Shown here piece by piece: positions 1 to 6,745 of a stretch of DNA of 7,394 nucleotides. A program made the translations under genes and the position numbers. Position 1 is the stretch's first letter; each line of letters starts with the position of its first letter. Under the pieces are notes generated by a model. That model saw nothing but the letters and a program-made list of their open reading frames with translations, was not told the origin of the DNA and ran no database searches. The stretch is from a bacterium UBP7_UBA7824 (lineage in GTDB: Bacteria > UBP7 > UBA6624): the NCBI GenBank assembly GCA_002501535.1, contig DLTY01000029.1:28669-36062 (forward strand), given 5' to 3'.

Positions 1-827
1 CCTTGATCAACTGCATCCTGTTGTGCTTTATTAGCACTATCAGTGCCTTGTTCTGCAGCAATTTTATCATATTGGCTCCAAGTAAATACTTTATCACCAA
101 ACTTACTTTCAGCAACATCATAGCCCCAATCTTTGAATCCACCTTCAGTAAATTTCATAATATTACCTTTGTGAACTAAGGTAACACTACTACGGTTATT
201 ACTAATTGCATATTCTATAGCAGCAGATACAATTCTATCAGTACCTTCTCTTGATATAGGCTTAATGCCTAATCCGCAACTGTCTGGGAATCTGATTTTA
301 TCAAATCGATCACTAAATTCATCTTTAAGAAAATTTAAAAATTTCTTAAGGTCTTCACTTCCCTCTTTAAACTCTATGCCTGCATAAATATCTTCAGTAT
401 TTTCCCTAAAAATCACCATGTTAACCTTTTGGGGATCTTTTACAGGACTAGGAACACCCTTAAACCATCTAACAGGCCTCAAGCAAACATAAAGATCTAA
501 AATCTGCCTTAAAGCAACATTTAAACTTCTCATGCCTCCACCAACAGGAGTAGTTAAAGGCCCTTTTATACCCACTAGATAATTCCTAAAAGCTTCTATA
601 GTCGCATCAGGAAGCCAATTGCCAGTTTCTTTGTAAGCTTTCTCTCCTGCCAAAACCTCAAGCCAATCAATCTTCCTTTCTCCAGAATATGCTTTCTCTA
701 CAGATGCATCGAAAACACGTACGCTTGCCTGCCATATATCTGGACCTATTCCATCTCCTTCTATAAAAGGAATTGTTGGATTGCTTGGAACACACAGTTC
801 CTCATTTTTCATAGTAATTTTTGTCAC
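1..827 (-). CDS. icd: Isocitrate dehydrogenase, type I NADP-dependent family (3' end missing)
   Basis: Catalyses oxidative decarboxylation of isocitrate to 2-oxoglutarate in the cytosolic TCA cycle. The 275 complete codons visible cover about two thirds of a family protein of roughly 416 residues; the C-terminal part lies beyond the left edge. Seen: IEGDGIG (22-28), [11 protein letters not shown] (88-98), RSLNVALR (100-107), which holds the serine (101) equivalent to E. coli Ser113, then LRPVR (116-120), [10 protein letters not shown] (141-150) and [12 protein letters not shown] (218-229). Arg107, Arg117, Arg141, Tyr148 and Lys220 match known substrate-binding or catalytic residues. The residues that set NADP versus NAD preference are outside the window, so cofactor choice is inferred from the family. 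The start is GTG at 827: residues KIT.KN after it align with the E. coli N-terminus, and GGAGGT lies just upstream. An internal ATG at 812 would delete that conserved part. GTG overlaps the tyrS stop by 4 nt, so translation is probably coupled. Confidence 0.95.
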   Translation of the reverse strand, partial: MTKITMKNEELCVPSNPTIPFIEGDGIGPDIWQASVRVFDASVEKAYSGERKIDWLEVLAGEKAYKETGNWLPDATIEAFRNYLVGIKGPLTTPVGGGMRSLNVALRQILDLYVCLRPVRWFKGVPSPVKDPQKVNMVIFRENTEDIYAGIEFKEGSEDLKKFLNFLKDEFSDRFDKIRFPDSCGLGIKPISREGTDRIVSAAIEYAISNNRSSVTLVHKGNIMKFTEGGFKDWGYDVAESKFGDKVFTWSQYDKIAAEQGTDSANKAQQDAVDQ

Positions 828-1999
828 AATACCTCCAAGTCAAACCAGAATCTCTTTCCAGCTTTTACTGTACCTTTGAATCTTGGCTTAAATAAAAATT
901 GCCAGTCATTGATTCTATCTCCATCAACCTTTACACCACCTCCAGAAATAAGTCTTTTTACCTCATTTTTACTAGAAAAATTGCCAGTTTTATAAATTAC
1001 ATCCAACAAATTAATATCATCAGAATATGTAAAGGTTTTTCTATCCTCGGGAACTGTCTTTTTTTGTATTGTTTTTTCAAAATGAGACTTTGCAGACAGC
1101 GCAGCCTCCTTCCCTTTGAGAAAAGCAGTAACCTCAAAAGCAAGAATTTTTTTTGAATCCATTGGATGCATTGTTAAAATCTCAGAAATCTTCAAGTCTT
1201 CAATATCTGTCAACAATTGAAAATAATCTCTCATTGGAGCGTCAGGAAGGCTCATTAATTTTCCATACATGTCTTTTGCATTCTCTTCAAGAGATATATG
1301 GTTCTCGTAAGATTTGCTCATTTTCTTTTTTCCATCAAGGCCTACAAGAAGAGGCATGGTGATAACTACCTCTGGTTCCTGACTACTTTCCTTCATCGCC
1401 TGCCTTGTTGTCATGAAATTTGGAATCTGATCTGTGCCGCCCATTTCTACATCTGGACACATAACAACGGAGTCATGGGCTTGGAATATTGGATAGAGAA
1501 TCTCGTGAACCCTAATGCTTTCGCCCCTCTCTAAACGACCTCTGAAATCATCTCTTTCAATAATCCTGTTGAGACTCCTTGCCTGGCATATCTTTAATAT
1601 CTCTGCAGCAGACAGTTTGCCTAGCCAATCATTATTGTTAAGGAAGTCTGTTTTTTTTGAATCAAGAATCAATAATGCTTGCTCCTTGTAACGTTTAGTA
1701 TTTTTTTTAATTTCAGCGGATGTTAATACCGGTCTTGTAGCTTTTTTACCACTTGGGTCACCAACTAATGCCGTAAAACCACCAATAACAATTTGAACAT
1801 TGTGTCCATGATCCTGAAACCTTCTTAAGGCTTTAAGGATTACCATATGTCCTAAATGGAGTTCTGGAGCTGTTGGGTCAACCCCTAGTTTAAGGTTTAA
1901 TTTTTTCTTGCTTAAAATTCTTTTTTTAAGTTCATCCTTGCTAATAACAGTATCAGCGCACCTTAATAAAAAGTCTATGGAATTTGAATTAGTCATCAT
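824..1999 (-). CDS. tyrS: Tyrosyl-tRNA synthetase
   Basis: Charges tRNA-Tyr with tyrosine in the cytosol; a class I aminoacyl-tRNA synthetase. From ATG 1999 it is 391 residues, close to the roughly 400 usual for the bacterial TyrS subgroup with the LGADPTAPDLHLGH-type N-terminus. Seen: the HIGH-class motif as HLGH (48-51) after [14 protein letters not shown] (187-191) of the tyrosine pocket, KMSKS (226-230), and a C-terminal S4-type RNA-binding domain from about residue 331, with [14 protein letters not shown] in its core. The reading frame extends 12 nt further to a TTG at 2011, but that has no ribosome site. A GAG at 2007-2009 sits 7 nt before ATG 1999; ATG 1996 is also possible. It is the first gene of a tyrS-icd unit, divergent from the penicillin-binding protein gene. 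The coding strand holds three A8 tracts. No T-box-like leader is visible, and the upstream gap is too short for one. Confidence 0.96.
   Translation of the reverse strand: MMTNSNSIDFLLRCADTVISKDELKKRILSKKKLNLKLGVDPTAPELHLGHMVILKALRRFQDHGHNVQIVIGGFTALVGDPSGKKATRPVLTSAEIKKNTKRYKEQALLILDSKKTDFLNNNDWLGKLSAAEILKICQARSLNRIIERDDFRGRLERGESIRVHEILYPIFQAHDSVVMCPDVEMGGTDQIPNFMTTRQAMKESSQEPEVVITMPLLVGLDGKKKMSKSYENHISLEENAKDMYGKLMSLPDAPMRDYFQLLTDIEDLKISEILTMHPMDSKKILAFEVTAFLKGKEAALSAKSHFEKTIQKKTVPEDRKTFTYSDDINLLDVIYKTGNFSSKNEVKRLISGGGVKVDGDRINDWQFLFKPRFKGTVKAGKRFWFDLEVL
831..836 (-). promoter_or_regulatory. Shine-Dalgarno sequence of icd
   Basis: GGAGGT on the minus strand lies inside the last codons of tyrS and ends 3 nt before the GTG start of icd. 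It is the only strong ribosome-binding sequence I can see in the window. The spacing is shorter than the usual 5-9 nt for GTG 827 and too long (18 nt) for ATG 812. Conservation of the protein N-terminus decides for GTG. The site lets ribosomes finishing tyrS reload directly onto icd. Confidence 0.7.
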
Positions 2000-2048
2000 T
2001 TCAACACTCAATTATAGAAAGTAATAAATAAAATCTATTAAAAGAATC
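2000..2048. promoter_or_regulatory. Divergent promoter region between tyrS and the penicillin-binding protein gene
   Basis: This 49-nt, very AT-rich spacer is the only non-coding gap longer than 11 nt in the window, and it must hold the 5' signals of two divergent units unless promoters lie inside the genes. On the minus strand TATAAT occurs at 2011-2016. On the plus strand TAAAAT at 2029-2034 is a possible -10 for the gene starting at 2049. I find no convincing TTGACA-like -35 for either. No operator-like inverted repeat is evident. The call rests on position rather than on a full promoter match. Confidence 0.45.
2011..2016 (-). promoter_or_regulatory. tyrS: Possible -10 element of tyrS
   Basis: The minus strand reads TATAAT exactly at 2016 to 2011. 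A start of transcription about 7 nt downstream would fall near 2004, leaving only a few nucleotides before ATG 1999, so the mRNA would be nearly leaderless. The expected -35 position (about 2034-2039) reads AATAGA, a poor match. In sequence this rich in A and T a chance match is quite possible. Confidence 0.3.
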
Positions 2049-4112
2049 ATGAGAATCAGGATGTTGTTAAAAATAATTAGAGCATTTTTGAGGACACTTG
2101 TTTCAATTTCTTTAATTTTTATAGCTTATATTTCATTTTCAGTTAGAAGCGAAATGGGTAACATAAGGCAAAAACTTGCCGAAACTCCTAGCTCTCCAGT
2201 TTACCTAGATAGATATGGAAATCAAATATATTATCAAGATGGCTTTAAGCGATTTGAATTCAAGAATTCAAAAACAGGAATTCCTGAATTAGACATCCAG
2301 AGAGAAATGTCAAGCAAAACATTAATGCTTGCAGCAGTTGCAGCAGAAGATAAAAGATTTTTTTCACATGGTGGTGTCGATGGGTCTGCAATTGCGAGAG
2401 CATTTTTAGCAAATCAAAAAAATAAAAAAATTGTTGAGGGTGCTTCAACCATAACTCAACAACTAGCAAGAACAGCATTTAAAGAGGTTGTCGGTGAAGA
2501 AAAGACATACATTAGAAAATTACGTGAAATTTTTGCAGCAATACTTATAGAAAAAGAAATGACAAAAGAAGAAATACTTGAAAATTGGTACACATGGATT
2601 AGCTTCGTTCCCTCAAATCCAGGATTGCTCAATGCTTCAGAATCCTTATTCTCAAAAAAACCATGGGAACTAAAAACGCATGAGATAGCACTGATTGTTG
2701 GATTAGCTCAAAGTCCAACAAGGTATGACCCTCTTACATATATCAATGATGCTAATCAGAGAAAAGAAAACGTTCTTGGGAGAATGCTTGAACTGAATTT
2801 CATAAGCGAAAAAGAATATAGAGAAAACTTAAATAATGAAATTAAATTAAAACCGTTAGAAAAAACATTTTATGCAACGGGTTTTATCAACTCGCTTAAA
2901 GAAAACTCCAACATCAAGATTTCCGACTACCCGTTAATAAACACGACCCTGGATAAGAAGCTTCAAAATAATGCTTATGCTTCTGTTTGCTTTTTTATGG
3001 AAAAACTTAAGGGGCAAAAAATTGATGAAGAGCTTGGAGGGATAGAGGGTGTTTCTTTGATCTCAATAGACCCAAAAACAGGAGCAATTAGGGCTTTTGT
3101 AACCTCTCAACATGAAGTAGCCGGAAAAGAAAAAAAAGCAAATTATGAAAATGGAGATGAATTAGATTGTCTTGAAGATGAAAAAATAACTTCAAGCGGA
3201 AATTGGTATGATTTTTCAAAATCATTCAGAAGTCCCGGATCCACAATTAAACCTTTCATTTTCACGGTTGCATTGGAAGATGGGATGGATTTAAACCAGA
3301 AAATAGCGGATAAACAAACATTATTTTGGAACGAAGATGACTCAAGCATATACGCTCCTGAAAATCACGATGATGAATATTTAAAAATATCAAATTGGAT
3401 CAATGCTTTTGCAAACTCTTCTAATGTTCCCTTTGTCGCACTTTTAGATAAAGTAGGAAATGAGACAATGTCAGAATACTGGGAAAAAATGAAATTTAAA
3501 AAACCTTGGGGAAACTACCTTTCAGCAGCTCTTGGGTCAATAGAAATGAACCTTCTTGAAATAACTACACTTTTCTCTACCCTCGCCTCGTATGGAGAAA
3601 AAAGGAATTTCAAATTTTTTGAATCTGGTGCTACTGAAAATGGTGAAATACTTTTCAAACACAAAAATAGCTCTCAAAAAATATTTGAAGCACAAACAGC
3701 CAAAAAAACCATTCACATACTTGGCGAAGCGATACAGAATGAAAAAAGTACTGCAGCTGCATCAATAATGTGTAACGGCCTTGAGACAGAGATACCAAAA
3801 TCAGCTGGAGAATGCATGCAAGAGTGGTTTCCCTCCACAAACAAAACAATTGGACCAAAGAAACATGTCATTTTTGGAAAAAGCGGTACAAGTCAAAATA
3901 ACAGGGATGGTTGGTATGTTGGATGCATACCTGATTTATGTACCGGAATATGGATAGGCTCAAAACAAGGCGGTGGAAACTTGAGCGGAGGCAGTTACCC
4001 AGCATTAATGTTTAACATGTTCATGAGACTTTCCGCCCCTAATCTTTCATGGAATACATTTGAGTCACCAAATAATTTTGAATTTGAACCAAAAAACATC
4101 TTTAGTAATTAA
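2049..4112 (+). CDS. Bifunctional class A penicillin-binding protein (glycosyltransferase GT51 / transpeptidase)
   Basis: Polymerises lipid II into glycan strands and cross-links the peptides, acting outside the cytoplasmic membrane. It has 687 residues. A signal-anchor helix spans about 8-30 with basic residues before it. The GT51 domain (about 80-260) has catalytic Glu100 in AAEDKRFFSHGGVD, STITQQ (133-138) and RKLRE (156-160) with the second Glu160. Motif IV is degenerate: KEEILENWYTW (173-183) lacks the usual Tyr and Asn. The transpeptidase domain (about 335-660) has the serine nucleophile in STIK (398-401), SSN (457-459) and KSGT (611-614). No UB2H or OB-like insert is recognised, so it is not a plain PBP1a or PBP1b, and I give no symbol. 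Cys374, 575, 589, 626 and 631 would be extracytoplasmic and could form disulfides. ATG 2049 is chosen because the basic N-terminus precedes the helix; ATG 2061 is an alternative. It leads a two-gene unit with the Mrp-like ATPase. Confidence 0.93.
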   Translation: MRIRMLLKIIRAFLRTLVSISLIFIAYISFSVRSEMGNIRQKLAETPSSPVYLDRYGNQIYYQDGFKRFEFKNSKTGIPELDIQREMSSKTLMLAAVAAEDKRFFSHGGVDGSAIARAFLANQKNKKIVEGASTITQQLARTAFKEVVGEEKTYIRKLREIFAAILIEKEMTKEEILENWYTWISFVPSNPGLLNASESLFSKKPWELKTHEIALIVGLAQSPTRYDPLTYINDANQRKENVLGRMLELNFISEKEYRENLNNEIKLKPLEKTFYATGFINSLKENSNIKISDYPLINTTLDKKLQNNAYASVCFFMEKLKGQKIDEELGGIEGVSLISIDPKTGAIRAFVTSQHEVAGKEKKANYENGDELDCLEDEKITSSGNWYDFSKSFRSPGSTIKPFIFTVALEDGMDLNQKIADKQTLFWNEDDSSIYAPENHDDEYLKISNWINAFANSSNVPFVALLDKVGNETMSEYWEKMKFKKPWGNYLSAALGSIEMNLLEITTLFSTLASYGEKRNFKFFESGATENGEILFKHKNSSQKIFEAQTAKKTIHILGEAIQNEKSTAAASIMCNGLETEIPKSAGECMQEWFPSTNKTIGPKKHVIFGKSGTSQNNRDGWYVGCIPDLCTGIWIGSKQGGGNLSGGSYPALMFNMFMRLSAPNLSWNTFESPNNFEFEPKNIFSN

Positions 4113-4123
4113 ACTATACTTTG

Positions 4124-4951
4124 ATGAAAACAGCAACAAGCAATAAAAACAGAATCAAAGCATCGATTCTTATCGGATCAGGCAAAGGCGGAGTTGGCAA
4201 ATCAATGGTTTCTGCTAATGTTGCACTCGGGCTTGCCTCAAAAGGATTCAAGGTTGGATTGCTTGATGCAGACATATACGGACCTAGTCAATCTCATTTT
4301 TTTAATCTTCCTGAAAAAACAGGAGCAACAGAAACAGGGTCAATAATTCCGCACGAAAGACATGGGATAAAAATACTTTCAATGGGTTCAATAGTCAGCA
4401 GGGACAAGCCTCTGATTTGGAGAGGTCCAGTAGTCCATAGAGCATTAGAACAATTAACAAAAGATGTGGAATGGGGAGAGATTGATATCCTTATTGCTGA
4501 TATACCTCCAGGAACCGGAGATCCTTTAATATCGCTAGCAAGCATATTAAAACCATCAGGAAGCGTACTTGTAACAACCCCTCAAAACACATCAATCAAT
4601 GATGCTTTGAGGTCAAAAAGTGCTTTTGATAAATTGAATTGTGAAATTATAGGAATTATTACAAACATGAGTGGTTATTTTGATAAATCACAAAACAAAA
4701 TACTACCGCTTTTTCCTAATGCGATTGATTCATTTGCCGTAAAGAATAATTTAAAAATAATTGGTGAAATACCTTTTGACCCATCAATAGCTCAAACATG
4801 CGAATCAGGTAAGCCTTATTTATCAAATCCTAAAAATTTAGAAAATAACATTTGGCAAAAAATAATTACAAATATATCAAAATTTGCTGAAGAAAAAATA
4901 TCAGAAAATGAAAACAAAAACAGAATTGGTAATTTGGAAATTATTGATTAA
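4124..4951 (+). CDS. Mrp/ApbC/NBP35-family P-loop ATPase lacking the CxxC motif
   Basis: The family is best known as cytosolic carriers of [4Fe-4S] clusters that act as ATP-binding dimers. Seen (275 residues): a deviant Walker A, GSGKGGVGKS (18-27), with signature Lys21 and Lys26, then LLDADIYGPSQSHFF (46-60), the Mrp-typical WRGPVVHRALEQL (99-111), and IADIPPGTGD (124-133) at the Walker B/switch region. These separate it from MinD and ParA. The N-terminal DUF59/MIP18 domain of long Mrp proteins is absent. The CxxC that follows the NMS segment in cluster-binding members is also absent: NMSGYFDKSQNKI (181-193) has no cysteine, and the protein has only Cys173 and Cys226. A cluster-carrier role is therefore doubtful. 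ATG 4124 is preferred over the TTG just before it at 4121; neither has a clear ribosome site. It starts 11 nt after the penicillin-binding protein stop, so coupling is likely, and its own stop overlaps that of the converging permease gene. Confidence 0.88.
   Translation: MKTATSNKNRIKASILIGSGKGGVGKSMVSANVALGLASKGFKVGLLDADIYGPSQSHFFNLPEKTGATETGSIIPHERHGIKILSMGSIVSRDKPLIWRGPVVHRALEQLTKDVEWGEIDILIADIPPGTGDPLISLASILKPSGSVLVTTPQNTSINDALRSKSAFDKLNCEIIGIITNMSGYFDKSQNKILPLFPNAIDSFAVKNNLKIIGEIPFDPSIAQTCESGKPYLSNPKNLENNIWQKIITNISKFAEEKISENENKNRIGNLEIID
4948..4951. other. Overlapping convergent stop codons (TTAA)
   Basis: The palindrome TTAA ends both genes: TAA at 4949-4951 closes the mrp-like gene on the plus strand, and TAA read from 4950 to 4948 closes the permease gene on the minus strand. 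There is no intergenic sequence between these convergent units and no GC-rich hairpin with a T-run around it, so each transcript must run into the antisense of the other gene before ending. Confidence 0.9.
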
Positions 4952-6738
4952 AGATAATAATAAATAATTGTCCAGCAAGCTGCAGCACCAGTTATCAAAG
5001 TCATTGGGATTCCGATTTTTATAAAATCTTTAAACTTATACTGACCCAAACTAAACACAAGGGTATTTGTCTGATATCCAATAGGTGTTGCAAAAGATGC
5101 CGAAGCCGCTATCGCAACAGCAAGCATGAAAGGATAAGGATCCCAATTCATCGAAGTGCATAAGGTCAGTACCAATGGAACAAATGTAATTGCAGTTGCT
5201 GCATTAGACAAAAAGCTTGTTGCTACTGCAACTAGCAAGTAAATAATAACCAATGCTAGGGATGAGGAAATATTTTGAAGACTGCCTTGAAGATCCTGAA
5301 CAAGATTATCAAAAATCCCTTTTTCATACATTGCATTACTCCAAGCAAGAAGACCTACGAGAAGCACAATAACTTTATGATCAACTGCCTCTATTGCTTC
5401 CTCTATCTTTACAGTATTAAAAATCAACATTCCACCCACAACAATGATTGACACAAGATCTAACGAAAAACCTTTATAGGCTAAAAATATAAATGCAAAT
5501 AATGCCAATATTGCAACATTAGCATGTTTCCTATGAAAAAAATTATATTTATTTTCAGAAACAATTACTAAATCTGAATAAGGTTCGTTGATCTTATCAA
5601 AATTTGTTGAAGTTCCATGAAGAAGCAATGTGTCCCCTACACGCAATCGATAATTCATTAATGAACCTTTTATGGGTTTTGATCCATGTCTTATCCCCAG
5701 AACAGTCAAGCCAAAATGATCACGAAATGAAAGTTCTGCAATTGTTCTTCCTGCCATTTGAGAACCAGGAACAACTAATGCCTGACCTAGCTTCAAGCCT
5801 TCCTCTGCAGCAGACTGAAGCTCTTGCTCAGGTCCTATCATTTGTATTTCATACTTCTCGGAAAGGTATCCGCATCTCTCAGGATTAACTCTGACTAAAA
5901 ACTCATCACCCTCAACAAATAAAGTATCCCTGTGAGGGGCCATAACCATATGATGATCTTTTCTGTGTATCTCTATAAGCTCAACCCCTGATTCAAAAAG
6001 AAATCCTGAATCTTCAAGATTTTTACCTATCAATATTGAATTTTCTTGTATTCGAAAAGCAACCATAAAACTATTTAATTCATAATTTTCAGTCAAGTTT
6101 TCACGAATATGGGTGTCAGGAAGCAACTTTCTTCCAAAAAGGGTTAACCAAATTCCACCTGCAAGAGCAGCAGCAAAACCTGGAACAGCAAAAGAAAACA
6201 TTTCTATTTTTCGAAAATCTAACTGATTTAATGCAATAAGCTCTGAATAAGACTGAGCAACAAGTAAATTGGTTGAAGTCCCTATGAGAGTCATTGCTCC
6301 ACCCAAAATTGCAACATACGATATTGGTATAAGAAGCTTGCTTGTAGAGATGCCACTTCTTCTTCCTAGCTCTAATGCAACAGGTATAAGAATTATCACA
6401 ACAGCAGTATTGTTAAGAAACATTGAAAGAACCGCAATCACAAAAAAGAAAAAACCGACCCTAAATCTTGTTACAGATTTTGGCTCCCCTTCGTTTCCAA
6501 CCAAGAATCTTCCTATCAGATTAAAAGCTCCGCTTTTTTGAATAGCAAAACCAAGTACATACAAGGCGGAAATTGTAACTACAGCCGGATCAACAATGAC
6601 AGCAAGACCTTCTGAAGGGCTAAGTGAACCAAAAACAATCAGCAAAAACCACAATCCTGCCCCTACTCTTTCATAAGCAACAAGATCAAAAACCAGAAGA
6701 ATTATTGCACAAATGCCTAAAAAAACAGAAATATCCAT
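4948..6738 (-). CDS. SLC13/DASS-type anion permease with two central RCK_C (TrkA-C) domains
   Basis: An inner-membrane secondary transporter of the ion transporter superfamily, probably Na+- or H+-coupled for an anion such as sulfate or a dicarboxylate; the substrate cannot be read from the sequence. From ATG 6738 it has 596 residues. The N-terminal membrane half (about 2-205) contains the hairpin motif NNTA (109-112) and GTSTN (153-157). The C-terminal half (about 405-596) repeats the pattern with SNAATA (511-516) and TPIGYQTN (551-558). Two soluble RCK_C-like domains lie between them (about 221-288 and 315-388), the usual layout of the bacterial SLC13-TrkA_C group; they probably bind a small regulatory ligand. 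A TTG at 6744 lies 1 nt after AAGTGA, whereas ATG 6738 lies 7 nt after it, so ATG is chosen. It follows the NYN gene by 7 nt and probably shares its transcript. Its TAA overlaps the mrp stop. Confidence 0.92.
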   Translation of the reverse strand: MDISVFLGICAIILLVFDLVAYERVGAGLWFLLIVFGSLSPSEGLAVIVDPAVVTISALYVLGFAIQKSGAFNLIGRFLVGNEGEPKSVTRFRVGFFFFVIAVLSMFLNNTAVVIILIPVALELGRRSGISTSKLLIPISYVAILGGAMTLIGTSTNLLVAQSYSELIALNQLDFRKIEMFSFAVPGFAAALAGGIWLTLFGRKLLPDTHIRENLTENYELNSFMVAFRIQENSILIGKNLEDSGFLFESGVELIEIHRKDHHMVMAPHRDTLFVEGDEFLVRVNPERCGYLSEKYEIQMIGPEQELQSAAEEGLKLGQALVVPGSQMAGRTIAELSFRDHFGLTVLGIRHGSKPIKGSLMNYRLRVGDTLLLHGTSTNFDKINEPYSDLVIVSENKYNFFHRKHANVAILALFAFIFLAYKGFSLDLVSIIVVGGMLIFNTVKIEEAIEAVDHKVIVLLVGLLAWSNAMYEKGIFDNLVQDLQGSLQNISSSLALVIIYLLVAVATSFLSNAATAITFVPLVLTLCTSMNWDPYPFMLAVAIAASASFATPIGYQTNTLVFSLGQYKFKDFIKIGIPMTLITGAAACWTIIYYYL

Positions 6739-6745
6739 AATCAAT

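Noticed and set aside
899..1534. Plus-strand open frames of 69-85 codons opposite tyrS
   Set aside because: They lie entirely within the well-supported tyrS coding region on the opposite strand, have low-complexity composition, and show no ribosome site or recognisable motif.
4121..4123. TTG start for the mrp-like gene
   Set aside because: It adds only one residue ahead of an ATG and has no ribosome site; ATG 4124 is the simpler choice.
2260..4545. Minus-strand open frames of 67-83 codons opposite the penicillin-binding protein and mrp-like genes
   Set aside because: No start signals and no motifs; they overlap strongly supported plus-strand genes.
4939..4969. Inverted repeat AATTATT / AATAATT flanking the convergent stops as a bidirectional terminator
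   Set aside because: The stem is seven A/T pairs with a 17-nt loop and no flanking T-run, expected by chance in this composition and too weak to stop transcription.
5604..6541. Plus-strand open frames of 90-94 codons opposite the permease gene
   Set aside because: They are antisense reflections of the conserved permease sequence; the minus-strand protein carries all the family motifs.
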